A stretch of DNA of 64,000 bases from Arthrobacter rhombi (GTDB taxonomy: Bacteria > Actinomycetota > Actinomycetes > Actinomycetales > Micrococcaceae), in assembly GCF_900163545.1 (NCBI RefSeq), contig NZ_FUHW01000020.1, forward strand, positions 82,609 through 146,608. The letters run 5' to 3'. The position numbers and the translations under genes are program-made. The notes below the pieces were generated by a model that saw only the letters and a list, made by a program, of their open reading frames with translations, searched no databases and was not told where the DNA came from. Shown piece after piece: positions 36,506 to 45,292 of the stretch. Positions within the stretch are counted from its first letter, which is position 1, and each line of letters starts with the position of its first letter.

Positions 36506-36880
36506 CAAGATGCTCCGGTGGACGCGTGCGGGCTGGACCCCGCGGCCGCCTTGTTCCGTTCCCTCGGCGACCCGGTCCGGCTGAAAATCGTCAAGCGGAT
36601 GGCCAGCGGCGAGGTACGGGTCGGCGACCTCACCCGCGAGCTGGGCCTGGCCCAATCCACGGCCTCGATGCACGTGGCCTGCCTGCGCGACTGCGGCCTG
36701 GTCGAGGGACGCTCCCAGGGCCGCAGCGTGTACTACTCGCTGTCCCGCCCGGAGCTGATGGACATGCTCGCCCAGGCCGAGGTCCTGCTGGCCGCCACCG
36801 GCAACGCGGTCAGCCTGTGCCCGAACTACGGCCCGGACAGCACCACCGCCCCGATGATTGAAAAGGAGAACGCCCGATGA
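36494..36880 (+). CDS. cmtR: ArsR/SmtB-family metal sensor of CmtR type
   Basis: 128 residues. A winged helix with LFRSLGDPVRLKIVKRMASG, DLTRELGLAQSTASMHVACLRDCGLV. The cysteines of VACLRDCGLV (C63, C67) and the C-terminal SLCPNYG (C109) match the Cd/Pb-binding triad of mycobacterial CmtR (C57, C61, C102). It should repress its own operon and release DNA on Cd(II) or Pb(II) binding. No ribosome site is visible, which fits a leaderless transcript. It overlaps the P-type ATPase gene by 4 nt. Confidence 0.9.
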   Translation: MLINQDAPVDACGLDPAAALFRSLGDPVRLKIVKRMASGEVRVGDLTRELGLAQSTASMHVACLRDCGLVEGRSQGRSVYYSLSRPELMDMLAQAEVLLAATGNAVSLCPNYGPDSTTAPMIEKENAR

Positions 36881-38823
36881 GCGACGCCTGCGGATGCAGC
36901 GACGAGACAACCGAACCCGGTGAAGCCGAAGAGGCCACGGGGTTCTGGCAAGTAACCGAGGTCCGTGCGGCCGCCGTGGCCGGTGTGCTGCTGCTGGCGG
37001 CGTGGATCACCTCGCTGGCAGCAGGCCCCCGGTTCGTGACGCTTCCGCTGGAACTCGGTGCGCTGTTGGTTGCTGCCTGGACGTTCGTTCCCTCCACGCT
37101 CCGGCGTCTTCTCAAGGGAAAGATCGGCGTCGGTACGCTGATGACGATCGCCGCCGTCGGTGCCGTGGCACTGGGCCAGTTCGAGGAAGCGGCCATGCTG
37201 GCCTTCCTCTATGCGATTTCCGAGGGATTGGAAGAATACTCCCTGGCAAAAACCCGGCGCGGCCTGCGGGCACTGCTGGACCTGGTTCCGGCCGAGGCCC
37301 GGATCCTGCGCAACGGCATCGAAACCACGGTATCCCCCTCCGTCTTGGTCCCCGGGGACCGCATGGTCGTCCGGCCCGGGGAACGCCTGGCCACCGACGG
37401 ACGGATCCTCACCGGCCGCACCTCCCTGGACACCTCGGCGCTCACCGGCGAATCCGTCCCCGTCGAGGTCGGCCCCGGCTCCGAGGTCTACGCCGGTTCC
37501 ATCAACGGCACCGGCCCGCTGGAGGTCGAAGTCACCAGCACCGCGGAGAACAACTCGCTGGCCAAGATCGTGCACATCGTGGAAGCCGAGCAATCCCGCA
37601 AGGGCCCGGGCCAACGGCTGGCCGACTCCATTGCCAAGAAACTGGTCCCCGGCATCCTGATCGCCGCCGCCCTGATCATCATCTTCGGCTTCATCGTCGG
37701 GGAACCGGCCTTGTGGTTCGAACGCGCCCTGGTCGTCCTGGTGGCGGCCTCGCCCTGCGCGCTGGCCATCTCCGTGCCCGTGACCGTCGTGGCCTCCGTC
37801 GGTGCCGCCAGCCGCATCGGGGTGCTCATCAAGGGTGGCGGCGCGTTGGAAACCCTGGGCAAGATCCGCACCATCGCCCTGGACAAGACCGGAACATTGA
37901 CCCGGAACAAGCCTTCGGTGATCGAGGTCGTGGGTACCGGATCCGCGACCCGGGAACGAGTCCTTGCCCTCGCGGCGGGACTGGAATCCCGCAGCGAACA
38001 CCCGCTGGCCCGCGCTATCCTCGCCTCGACCACCGGCCGGGCTTCGGTCACCGACGTTGACACGATTCCCGGGGCGGGCCTGGAGGGGCGGATCGAGGGC
38101 AGGCGTGTCCGGCTTGGTCGCCCGGGCTGGATCGATGCCGGTGCCTTGGCCCCGGACATCGAGCGTATGCAGCACGCGGGTGCCACCTCGGTGCTCATCG
38201 AGGAGGACGGGCAGGTCATCGGTGCCATCGGCGTCCGCGACGAGCTGCGCCCCGAGGCCCGCGAGGTCATCGCAAGGCTCACCGCGGCCGGATACACCAC
38301 GGCCATGCTCACCGGGGACAACGTCATCACCGCAACGGCCCTGGGCAAGGCCGCGGGCATTACCGAAGTCCATGCCGATCTGCGCCCGGAGGACAAGGCG
38401 GAGATCATCCGCACCCTCCAATCCCGGCAGCCCACCGCGATGGTCGGGGACGGAGTCAACGACGCGCCCGCCCTGGCCACGGCCGATAGCGGAATCGCGA
38501 TGGGTGCCATGGGCACCGACGTGGCCATCGAAACCGCGGACATCGCCCTGATGGGCGAGGACCTAAACCACCTGCCCCAGGTACTGGACCACGCGCGCAA
38601 CACCCGGCGCATCATGCTCCAGAACGTGGGCCTGTCCCTGCTGCTGATTGCCGCACTGATCCCCCTGGCCCTCTTCGGGGTCCTCGGGTTGGCCGCGGTG
38701 GTCCTCATCCACGAGCTGGCAGAAATCGTCGTGATCGCCAACGGAGTCCGGGCCGGCCGGATCAGCGGCAAGGCCGCACTGAAAAGCACGCAGCCGGTCC
38801 CGTCCCTGGAGCCTGCGGCATGA
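36877..38823 (+). CDS. Heavy-metal P-type ATPase (SPC motif), probably Cd/Pb/Zn export
   Basis: 648 residues. There is no HMA domain; the N-terminus has CGC at 5-7. Motifs: TGES near 190, transmembrane SPC (VAASPCALAISVP, near 292), DKTGT near 336, SEHPLARAI, GDGVNDAPAL, and HELAEIVVIANGVRAGR in the last helix. SPC is the P1B-4 signature (CoaT, CtpD, CzcP), but the HEGGT partner motif of that class reads HELAE here. The CmtR-like sensor in front suggests Cd or Pb as inducers, as for mycobacterial CmtA. It overlaps lspA by 4 nt. Confidence 0.92.
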   Translation: MSDACGCSDETTEPGEAEEATGFWQVTEVRAAAVAGVLLLAAWITSLAAGPRFVTLPLELGALLVAAWTFVPSTLRRLLKGKIGVGTLMTIAAVGAVALGQFEEAAMLAFLYAISEGLEEYSLAKTRRGLRALLDLVPAEARILRNGIETTVSPSVLVPGDRMVVRPGERLATDGRILTGRTSLDTSALTGESVPVEVGPGSEVYAGSINGTGPLEVEVTSTAENNSLAKIVHIVEAEQSRKGPGQRLADSIAKKLVPGILIAAALIIIFGFIVGEPALWFERALVVLVAASPCALAISVPVTVVASVGAASRIGVLIKGGGALETLGKIRTIALDKTGTLTRNKPSVIEVVGTGSATRERVLALAAGLESRSEHPLARAILASTTGRASVTDVDTIPGAGLEGRIEGRRVRLGRPGWIDAGALAPDIERMQHAGATSVLIEEDGQVIGAIGVRDELRPEAREVIARLTAAGYTTAMLTGDNVITATALGKAAGITEVHADLRPEDKAEIIRTLQSRQPTAMVGDGVNDAPALATADSGIAMGAMGTDVAIETADIALMGEDLNHLPQVLDHARNTRRIMLQNVGLSLLLIAALIPLALFGVLGLAAVVLIHELAEIVVIANGVRAGRISGKAALKSTQPVPSLEPAA

Positions 38824-39329
38824 TCCCCCAGGCCCCGGAGACAGCCGCCCCTCGGAAGCGGGGAACGCGTATGGTCAGGACCGCGATGCTTCTTGGCGCG
38901 GCCGCGCTGGCAGCCGTCGATCTGGCCCTCAAGGCATTGGCCGAAACCTTGCTTTCCAACGGTGCTACCACCGACCTGGGGCTGGTGAATATCCGCTTGC
39001 TCTATAACCCGGGCGTAGCGTTCAGCTTTGGCGCGGACCTCCCCTCCTGGGTCATCGTGGTGGTAACAGGGCTGATCATCGCCGCACTGACCTGGTATGC
39101 GGTTTCCTCCGCACCAGCCATGGGCCGGATGTCCCGAACGGGCGCGACCCTGCTGCTCGGTGGTGCCGTCGGCAACTTCATTGACCGGCTCGACGGGCGC
39201 GGCGTGGTGGACTACCTGCACACCGGGTGGTTCCCCACCTTCAACCTGGCAGATGTGTTTGTCACCGCGGGAGTTGTTCTGTATGCCCTCGGCACGCTTC
39301 GTGCCGCCCCTTCCCGGGACCACGACTGA
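38820..39329 (+). CDS. lspA: Lipoprotein signal peptidase II
   Basis: 169 residues with four membrane helices. The catalytic aspartates lie in GNFIDRLDGRGVVDY and FNLADVFV, and LLYNPGVAFSFGA is the conserved first-loop segment. It removes signal peptides from lipoproteins after the lipobox Cys is modified. LspA is a known companion of cadmium ATPases on mobile elements, and here it overlaps the ATPase gene (ATGA). It may be an extra copy of the host enzyme. Confidence 0.93.
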   Translation: MIPQAPETAAPRKRGTRMVRTAMLLGAAALAAVDLALKALAETLLSNGATTDLGLVNIRLLYNPGVAFSFGADLPSWVIVVVTGLIIAALTWYAVSSAPAMGRMSRTGATLLLGGAVGNFIDRLDGRGVVDYLHTGWFPTFNLADVFVTAGVVLYALGTLRAAPSRDHD

Positions 39330-39560
39330 CCATTCGGGTCGCGCGAGGGCTTTCCATTTGCTGAACGAGGGCACCCGGAAACCCGAGTGGGATCACCCGT
39401 TGGTCCCGGCAAAGTCCAAGAAACTGTAAAAAGATCGTCCCAGCGCTTTGCCGGGACGGCTTGCCGCACGATTCATGAGCGTTCGCTCCCGGAGCAGCAA
39501 AACAATAACGACACCGGCTGGCATTCCTTTGCACCCGCCAGCCAAGGAACGGAACACCGC

Positions 39561-40247
39561 ATGAACAGCACCACCCCGCAATCCACCCGCTCCCCGAAGA
39601 AATCCAAGATCATCGTCTGGACCCTGCTGGCCGCCATCGTTGTCGCTGCCATCGTCGGTTACGTTCTCGCCCAGGGAAACGCCAAAACCGCAGCCACCGG
39701 CGCCACCGCAACGGAAGGGCAGGTCGTTCGGGAGAACAGCCGGGTGCTCTCCCAGGCGCCGAACGAAAAGGCGGTCCTGGTGGAGTTCCTGGACTTCGAG
39801 TGCGAGTCCTGCGGCGCGTTCTACCCGGTCATCGAGGAGCTGCGCGGCGAATACGCGGAGAACATCACCTTCGTCCAGCGGTACTTCCCGCTGCCCGGGC
39901 ACCTGAACTCCATGAACGCCGCCTTGGCCGTGGAGTCCGCGGCCCTGCAGGGTGCCTACGAACCGATGTACAAGAAGATGTTCGAGACCCAAGCCCAGTG
40001 GGGCGAGTCGGCGGACAACAAGAGCGCCCTGTTCCGCACCTACGCCGAGGACCTCGGCCTGGACTTGGCCGCGTACGATGCCTCCGTCGCCGACCCTGCC
40101 ACCCAGGACCGCATCAAGCTGGACATCGCCGACGGCAAGGCCCTGGGCGTCAGCGGAACCCCGACGTTCTTCCTCGAGGGAAAGATGCTCACGGTCCAGA
40201 GCCTGGAACAGTTCGTGGCCGCCATCGAAGAAGCCGCCGCCAACTAG
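39561..40247 (+). CDS. Membrane-anchored DsbA-like thiol-disulfide oxidoreductase
   Basis: 228 residues from the ATG with AAGGAA upstream; a longer frame exists but its extra 58 codons are not protein-like. An N-terminal anchor (IIVWTLLAAIVVAAIVGYVLA) and a DsbA-type thioredoxin domain with VEFLDFECESCGAFYPVI (active site CESC), ending GVSGTPTFFLEGKM with the cis-Pro. It faces outside and oxidises thiols of exported proteins. It is 29 nt before a VKOR gene, its natural re-oxidant. Confidence 0.92.
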   Translation: MNSTTPQSTRSPKKSKIIVWTLLAAIVVAAIVGYVLAQGNAKTAATGATATEGQVVRENSRVLSQAPNEKAVLVEFLDFECESCGAFYPVIEELRGEYAENITFVQRYFPLPGHLNSMNAALAVESAALQGAYEPMYKKMFETQAQWGESADNKSALFRTYAEDLGLDLAAYDASVADPATQDRIKLDIADGKALGVSGTPTFFLEGKMLTVQSLEQFVAAIEEAAAN

Positions 40248-40276
40248 TCCGCCGTCCCGAGCCTGGAGAAGACGCC

Positions 40277-40918
40277 ATGAGCACACCAGACACCGGCCCT
40301 GTCGTAGCCGGCCCCCAAGGACTCGAGCCCCGGGTTCCCCGCTTTGCCCGCCCACGGGCGTTCGGGTTCCTGCTATTGGCGACGGGGGTCGTGGGCTGGG
40401 TCGCCTCGGCCGTCCTCGTCCTGGAACGACTGGCCCTGTACAAGGACCCTGGCCACGTCACCAGCTGCGACGTGAACCCGTGGGTCTCCTGCGGGCGGGT
40501 CATGGGCACCTGGCAGTCGGAATTGTTCGGCTTCCCCAACCCGCTGATCGGCATCGTCGCGTTCGCCGTCGTCCTGGCCACCGCCATGGCGGTCCTCTCC
40601 GGGGCCGCCCCGGGGCGCTGGTACTGGGCCGGCTTGCAGGCCGGGGTGACCCTGGGGACGGTGTTCGTCATCTGGCTCTGGAGCCAGGCCCTCTTTGAGA
40701 TCTACATTCTGTGCCTGTACTGCATGGTGGTGTGGGCGGCCATGATCCCCCTGTTCATCCTGCTCACGGTCCGCAACCTCGTCCACGGGGTCATCCCCGC
40801 GCCGCGGGCCGTGGTCCGGTTCGCTGCCGACTGGGCCGGCACGCTCGTGGCCATCGCCTATGTCGCGGTCGCCGGATCCGTGTTCCTTCGCTTCTTCCCG
40901 GCCTTCACCGGCGGATAA
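40277..40918 (+). CDS. Vitamin K epoxide reductase (VKOR)-family disulfide catalyst
   Basis: 213 residues with five hydrophobic segments. The VKOR signature is present: TSCDVNPWVSCGRVM with the loop cysteines, FGFPNPLIGIVAF, and the redox pair CLYC in YILCLYCMVVWAAM. In actinobacteria VKOR replaces DsbB and re-oxidises DsbA using menaquinone. Its position right after the DsbA-like gene supports this. A strong hairpin follows the stop. Confidence 0.93.
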   Translation: MSTPDTGPVVAGPQGLEPRVPRFARPRAFGFLLLATGVVGWVASAVLVLERLALYKDPGHVTSCDVNPWVSCGRVMGTWQSELFGFPNPLIGIVAFAVVLATAMAVLSGAAPGRWYWAGLQAGVTLGTVFVIWLWSQALFEIYILCLYCMVVWAAMIPLFILLTVRNLVHGVIPAPRAVVRFAADWAGTLVAIAYVAVAGSVFLRFFPAFTGG

Positions 40919-40920
40919 CC

Positions 40921-40950
40921 GCCGGTCCCGGGGTACTCCCCGGGACCGGC
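40921..40950. terminator. Terminator hairpin after the VKOR gene
   Basis: Thirteen-nt GC-rich arms (40921-40933, 40938-40950) are exact complements around a 4-nt loop, 2 nt after the stop codon. It should end the cmtR-to-VKOR transcript. Confidence 0.85.
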
Positions 40951-41263
40951 GCGGCGGGCTTCGTTCCCTGCGGGTGCATTTTGCCGCGGTCGAAGGCAGC
41001 CCTGTTCAACAGCCGCCAGGCACCGTTGGAATCAGGCCATTTGGCGTTGATCTCCACGGTCCCGGTTGCCGTTCCGCTTGCGGACGCGAAACCGCAGTGC
41101 AGAGGACTTCTGACTGTGCAGGCGAAAATGACACCCGGAGTCCTCTGCACGAAGCGGCATCCGGCCTGATGCCGCCTGCACCGACCTGCCTTCTAGGCGC
41201 GCGCCCCGTTTGCCGAAACGATGGGCCAGGCACGTGCACCCCCCGGTTCCCGGCGTGTGGGCG
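40951..41263. other. Gap between the VKOR terminator and merB
   Basis: About 310 nt between convergent genes. A minus-strand frame (GTVEINAKWPDSNGAWRLLN followed by RAAFDRGKMHPQG) looks faintly coding, but has no credible start or known family. No clear feature otherwise. Confidence 0.4.
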
Positions 41264-41932
41264 TCACGGTGCGCAGCAGTCGTTTCGCGTGTCCGAACCC
41301 GGATCCGCGCAGGTTGCATCCGACAGCATCGAGGCCGCGATGGCGGCGCCGGCCCGGTGTGCCGCCTCGATGTCCAGGACTTCGCCGTCGGGGTGGGCGT
41401 CCAGCCACGGACCGGCGTCCTCGCGGGAGGCGAAGTAATGGATCTGGTTGCAGAACGAGGACCGCACCGGCCCCGTGCCCCGCGGGCTGATGAGGGACAC
41501 GACGGCGGTGGCCGGCTGCACGGAGGTCACCGTGCCGTCCGCGCCGGTCGCCACCCGGATGAGGGTCCCGCTGCCCGGGGAGGTCGACTCAATGGTTGCG
41601 GCCTTCCCGATCAGGGCCGGGAAGAAGAGGGTGTCCAGGGCGCACCAGGTGTAGAGCTGTTCCCCGGCGACGGTAAAGCGGTGCGGGGTGGGTCGCATCG
41701 TCAGGGCGAGGCCGATGACGCGGCCCTCGTCGTCGTACTCGGTGTCCGGGACGGCGGCCAGTCCCTGCCGGACCGTGTCTTCGCTCCGGCCGCTGGCGGT
41801 GGCCAGTTCGGCGATCGTTACGGGCTCGCCCTCGGCCAGGAGCCGCAGCAGCGGCACGAACAATTTCGGGTCGATTCCGGAGCGCGCGGGGGACAACAGG
41901 TAGGTGAGGGCCTGGTGGTCGATGGTGGTCAT
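41264..41932 (-). CDS. merB: Alkylmercury lyase (organomercurial lyase)
   Basis: 222 residues from the ATG with AAAGGAA upstream. The N-terminal winged helix (VTIAELATASGRSEDTVRQGL) and the core with LYTWCALDTLFFPAL and SSFCNQIHYF. C97, D100 and C161 correspond to the catalytic C96, D99 and C159 of the R831b enzyme. It cleaves carbon-mercury bonds and passes Hg(II) to MerA. It lies 29 nt after merA in the same operon. The C-terminus has an extra CC pair (NDCCAP). Confidence 0.95.
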   Translation of the reverse strand: MTTIDHQALTYLLSPARSGIDPKLFVPLLRLLAEGEPVTIAELATASGRSEDTVRQGLAAVPDTEYDDEGRVIGLALTMRPTPHRFTVAGEQLYTWCALDTLFFPALIGKAATIESTSPGSGTLIRVATGADGTVTSVQPATAVVSLISPRGTGPVRSSFCNQIHYFASREDAGPWLDAHPDGEVLDIEAAHRAGAAIAASMLSDATCADPGSDTRNDCCAP

Positions 41933-41961
41933 GGAATTCCTTTGCTTCAGATGGGTTGCAC

Positions 41962-43386
41962 TCAGGCGCAGCAGGAGAGCTTGGCGACGTCGGTGGTGAA
42001 GGCCTTGCAGGCGATCCTGATGCCCTCGGCCATCGTCAGGTAGGGGCTCCAGGCGGCGGCGACCTGCGCGGTGGTCATTCCCGCTTCGAGGATGTAGACG
42101 CCGGCGGCGGCGATTTCCCCGGCGTCCTTGGCCACCGCGGAAATGCCCAGGATCCGTCCGGTGCCGAGCTCGGCGACAACCTTGATGAAGCCGCGGGTGT
42201 CGCGGTTGACCACGGCTCGCGGCACGTACTCCAGGGGCAGGACCCGGCACTCGCAACGGATCCCGGCAGCGACGGCTTCCTTTTCCGTCATGCCGACCGA
42301 CCCGATGGCGGGACTGGTGAAGGTGACCCGCGGCAGGTGCCGGTAGTCGACCTCGGCCAGGGCGTCGGTGAACGCATTGTCCACGGCCATCGCGCCGTGG
42401 GCCGCGGCAACGTAAACGAACTCCCGATGTCCGGTCACGTCCCCGGCGGCCCAGATGCGCGGGTTGGACGTGGCCAGACGGGAATCGACCAGAATCTCGC
42501 CTGTGGCGCCGGTCTTCACGCCGACGGCATCAAGGTCCAGCCCCTCGGTCACTGGGCGGCGGCCAAGTGCCACGAGGATGTGGGAAGCGCGGAACACTTC
42601 TTCGCCCCCGGCCACGCTTGCCGTCACCGAGATCCCGTCCGGGCCGGAGGCCACGGAGTCGGCCATGGCCCGCCGGACCACCCGGATGCCCTCGTCGGCA
42701 AACACCCCCGCAAGGGCCTTGGATGCCTCCGGTTCCTCCTGCGAGGCCAGCCGGGAACGGACCAGCATGGTCACCCGGGAGCCCAGCCGGGAGAAAAGCT
42801 GCGCCATTTCCAGGGCAACATAGCCCCCGCCCAGGACCAGCAATGATTCGGGAACCTCGTCCAGTTCCATCGCCGTGGTCGAGGTCAGGTACCCGGCCTC
42901 GGCCAGTCCGGGGACGGACGGCACCCAGGGTGCGGCGCCGGTGGCCACGAGGTAGTGCCCGGCCTCGATCGTTCTCACCGTACCGTCCGGGGAGGCGACC
43001 CGGAGCAGTGGTGCGTTCTGGGTCCCGGTGAACGATGCGTCCCCCGAGATCATCGTCCAGCCGTAGTCCGCGGCCAGATCGACGTACTTCTCCGACCGCA
43101 TGCTTTCAACCAGCGCGGCTTTGCCCTGGATCAGGGCCGGCATGTCCACCGGGCCCGCCGAGGTCGCCACCCCGGGGAAGCGGGCCGAGTCCAACGCCAC
43201 GTGGCGGGCCTCCGCGGCGGCCAGAAGCGCCTTTGAGGGCACGCATCCGGTGTTCACGCATGTCCCGCCCACGGTGCCGCGCTCCACCATCACGACCCGC
43301 TTGCCCAATCCGGTGGCTCGGATCGCGGCCGCAAACGCGCCGCCCCCGGAACCAATGATCGCCAAGTCGAACTGTTCGTTTGTCAT
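41962..43386 (-). CDS. merA: Mercuric reductase
   Basis: 474 residues from the ATG with AGAGGTAG upstream. FAD-binding LAIIGSGGGAFAAAIRATGLG, redox-active GGTCVNTGCVPSK (C43, C48), NADPH-binding VLGGGYVALEMAQLF, and the C-terminal vicinal cysteines LSCCA (472-473) that receive Hg(II). It reduces Hg(II) to Hg(0). There is no N-terminal NmerA metal-binding domain, as in many actinobacterial MerA proteins. It is transcribed divergently from merR and precedes merB. Confidence 0.96.
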   Translation of the reverse strand: MTNEQFDLAIIGSGGGAFAAAIRATGLGKRVVMVERGTVGGTCVNTGCVPSKALLAAAEARHVALDSARFPGVATSAGPVDMPALIQGKAALVESMRSEKYVDLAADYGWTMISGDASFTGTQNAPLLRVASPDGTVRTIEAGHYLVATGAAPWVPSVPGLAEAGYLTSTTAMELDEVPESLLVLGGGYVALEMAQLFSRLGSRVTMLVRSRLASQEEPEASKALAGVFADEGIRVVRRAMADSVASGPDGISVTASVAGGEEVFRASHILVALGRRPVTEGLDLDAVGVKTGATGEILVDSRLATSNPRIWAAGDVTGHREFVYVAAAHGAMAVDNAFTDALAEVDYRHLPRVTFTSPAIGSVGMTEKEAVAAGIRCECRVLPLEYVPRAVVNRDTRGFIKVVAELGTGRILGISAVAKDAGEIAAAGVYILEAGMTTAQVAAAWSPYLTMAEGIRIACKAFTTDVAKLSCCA

Positions 43387-43428
43387 TCCAGCTACCTCTT
43401 CCCTGTGGTGCAAAACGTCCTATGAACC

Positions 43429-43460
43429 ATCATGAACCTTCCAGTACAATGGAAGGTCAA
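43429..43460 (-). promoter_or_regulatory. MerR-type promoter-operator for merAB
   Basis: A dyad ACCTTCC...GGAAGGT (43436-43457) sits between -35 TTGACC (43455-43460) and -10 CATGAT (43429-43434) on the minus strand. The 20-bp spacer is overlong, the hallmark of MerR-family promoters, which the metal-bound regulator distorts to activate. It lies in the 107-nt merA-merR gap. Confidence 0.85.
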
Positions 43461-43493
43461 GTTGGGTGGCCACCGAAGGAGGAATCGGGGAAC

Positions 43494-43883
43494 ATGAGGA
43501 TCGGACAGCTCGAGGAAGCAACTGGCACGACGACCAAGACCCTGCGGTTCTACGAGGAGTCGGGGCTACTCCCTCCCGCCGAGCGCCTGGCATCCGGCTA
43601 TCGGGACTACGCCGAGGATGCCGTGGGGAAGGTCGCATTCATCCACCGCGGCCAGGCCGCCGGGCTCACCCTCGCCCAGATCCGCCAGATCCTGAAGATC
43701 CGCGAGCACGGCCAGACACCGTGCTCGCACGTCCAGGGCCTGCTCGGGCAGCGCCTCGGGGAACTCGATGCCCAGATCGCCGAACTCCTGGCCCTCCGGG
43801 AAACCATTTTCCAGCTCCACGAAAAGGCAAGCAAGCCGGAGCCGGATTCCTGCTCCTCCGACCAGGTCTGCCGCTACATCTGA
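43494..43883 (+). CDS. merR: MerR-family metal-responsive regulator
   Basis: 129 residues from the ATG with GAAGGAGG upstream. N-terminal helix-turn-helix MRIGQLEEATGTTTKTLRFYEESG, then the dimerisation helix LGELDAQIAELLALRETI. Metal-ligand cysteines are C77 (TPCSHV), C120 and C126 near the C-terminus (DSCSSDQVC). Divergent from merA and controlling the overlong-spacer promoter. The ligand spacing differs a little from Tn21/Tn501 MerR (C82, C117, C126). Confidence 0.92.
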   Translation: MRIGQLEEATGTTTKTLRFYEESGLLPPAERLASGYRDYAEDAVGKVAFIHRGQAAGLTLAQIRQILKIREHGQTPCSHVQGLLGQRLGELDAQIAELLALRETIFQLHEKASKPEPDSCSSDQVCRYI

Positions 43884-44132
43884 TCGATGTCCCACCCCGC
43901 TGATTGCGTGCCGCGCGGACGGGAATACCTGCCAGGCGGTAAGGGTGGGCGCCCATGGACCGCGCATCCCCACGAGGGCTTGGGCGGCTTCATGGTCGCC
44001 CGTTGGACTGGCACCGTGGCGGGCCGAAGCACCTTCCGAGGCTTGTGGCTACGACATTTAGCGTTGAAAACCACACGCTTCATCAGGCTTACGTCTGTTT
44101 GGGGTTTACCCTAACAAGTCATTTGAGGCCTA

Positions 44133-44166
44133 GCGCGCAATTTCACGTCGTTACTACCGAAACCCC
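44133..44166 (-). repeat. Right terminal inverted repeat of the Tn3-family element
   Basis: Inverse of 32316-32349 with a single mismatch. The transposon ends at CCCC (44166). Confidence 0.95.
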
Positions 44167-44171
44167 ATCAT
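44167..44171. repeat. Target-site duplication ATCAT, right copy
   Basis: Identical to 32311-32315 and directly after the right terminal repeat. Confidence 0.93.
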
Positions 44172-44571
44172 CGGCCTGGTCGTCGGGGTGGCGGTCGGCG
44201 CCATCGCCGGACAACTCTCAGCCGGCTCTCCTGCGGTGCCGGCCGAGGCCCAACCGGCCGCGTCCACTCAGCTCATCACCGAGGCCGTGGCCGACTGTGG
44301 CGTTGAGGACTCCTTGGGCGTCAGCGTCATGGACGAGGGAGCCAGCCTGCAACTGTCCACCACGGGGAAGGAATCCAGCGGCGCCAGCTACATCGAGGTG
44401 GTCTGCGTGTTGAAGGACCTCGATGTGCCCGACAGCGTCGTCGCCCGCTTCGGAACCACCCGGGCCCTCGACGGCCAACAAACCGCCGCATGGGATGGCT
44501 TCACGGCCTCTTGGGGATACCACCCGGATACCGGCCTGGACATCGTCGTCGAACCCCGGCCGCAGGACTAG
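44172..44571 (+). pseudogene. 3' part of the membrane-anchored protein gene split by the transposon
   Basis: Continues the frame begun at 32200: membrane helix IGLVVGVAVGAIAGQL, a linker, then an extracytosolic domain with VADCGVEDSLGVSVMDEGAS and IEVVCVLKDLDVPDSVVARF, two cysteines probably disulfide-bonded, ending VVEPRPQD. A shorter product from an internal ATG (44188) is possible but would start inside the helix. It was the first of a row of similarly built small membrane proteins. Confidence 0.85.
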
Positions 44572-44594
44572 CCACTATGCCTATTGGAGGAACC

Positions 44595-45215
44595 ATGGAA
44601 CAAGTGACAGAGCATCCCGAGGCGACGCCCCACAGCAAGGCTCCCCGCCCCTCGCGGAAATGGATTGCGGGAGTAGGTGCCGCAGTCGTCCTGCTGGCGG
44701 CCGGCGCCTGGGCAGGCAGCGCGGTCACCGATCCCACGACTAGCGAACAATACGCTTCGCTGAAGAGCGAACTCACCACGACGGCTGCCGAACGCGATTC
44801 CGTCCAGGCGCAGCTCGACGAAACCACCTCCGACTACGAGACCCTTTCGGGCGAAATCGACGACCGTGAACTGGCCGCCGACGAGAAAGAGGCAGCGCTC
44901 GACCAGCGCTCCGAGGAACTCGATGAGCAACAGAGCGCTGTGACGAAGCGTGAGAAGGCCGTCGGCACCGCCGAAAAGGAAAAAGCCGCCAACACGGTCA
45001 CCGGGGGGACCTGGACCGTCGGCCTGGACATCGCCGCCGGCACCTACCGCGCCGACGAGCCAGTGGATTCCGACTGCTATTGGGCCATCATGCGCACCGG
45101 CAGCAACGGCGACCTCATCGAAAACGACATCCCCGGGGGAGGACGCCCGAGCGTCACCCTCTCCAAGGGCCAGGACTTCAACACCAGCCGCTGCGGCAGT
45201 TGGACCAAACAGTAA
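44595..45215 (+). CDS. Membrane-anchored coiled-coil protein with a C-terminal cysteine-paired domain
   Basis: 206 residues from the ATG with TTGGAGGAA upstream. A charged N-terminus, one membrane helix (WIAGVGAAVVLLAAGAWAG), a coiled coil (about 50-130, rich in Glu, Ser and Ala), and a C-terminal domain GTWTVGLDIAAGTYRADEP with SDCYWAIMRTGSNGDLI and NTSRCGSWTKQ. The last part is a recurring actinobacterial extracytosolic domain of unknown function with a probable disulfide. It follows the interrupted gene by 23 nt. Confidence 0.85.
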   Translation: MEQVTEHPEATPHSKAPRPSRKWIAGVGAAVVLLAAGAWAGSAVTDPTTSEQYASLKSELTTTAAERDSVQAQLDETTSDYETLSGEIDDRELAADEKEAALDQRSEELDEQQSAVTKREKAVGTAEKEKAANTVTGGTWTVGLDIAAGTYRADEPVDSDCYWAIMRTGSNGDLIENDIPGGGRPSVTLSKGQDFNTSRCGSWTKQ

Positions 45216-45292
45216 AACAATGCACGACGGCGGTGCCTCCTCCCCCGCGGATGGGAGCCGCCGCCAACCCCACCACCAACAGGAGAATCATT

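Larger units (their letters stand above)
32316..44166. mobile_element. Tn3-family mercury/cadmium resistance transposon, about 11.85 kb
   Basis: It is bounded by 34-bp inverted repeats starting GGGGTTTCGGTAG and by 5-bp direct repeats. In order it carries tnpA (+), tnpR (-), a CmtR-like sensor, a P-type ATPase, lspA, a DsbA-like and a VKOR gene (all +), merB and merA (-) and merR (+). All expected ends and genes are present, so it looks complete and probably recent. The insertion split one small gene. Confidence 0.95.

Noticed and set aside
36494..36880. Reading the ArsR-type gene as the mercury regulator of the transposon
   Set aside because: Its cysteines match the CmtR Cd/Pb triad and it heads the P-type ATPase operon; the MerR-type gene at 43494 has the mer promoter with a 20-bp spacer.
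36826..39374. Two long minus-strand frames (531 and 628 codons) opposite the SPC-type ATPase
   Set aside because: Antisense shadows; the plus strand has TGES, SPC, DKTGT and GDGVNDAP.
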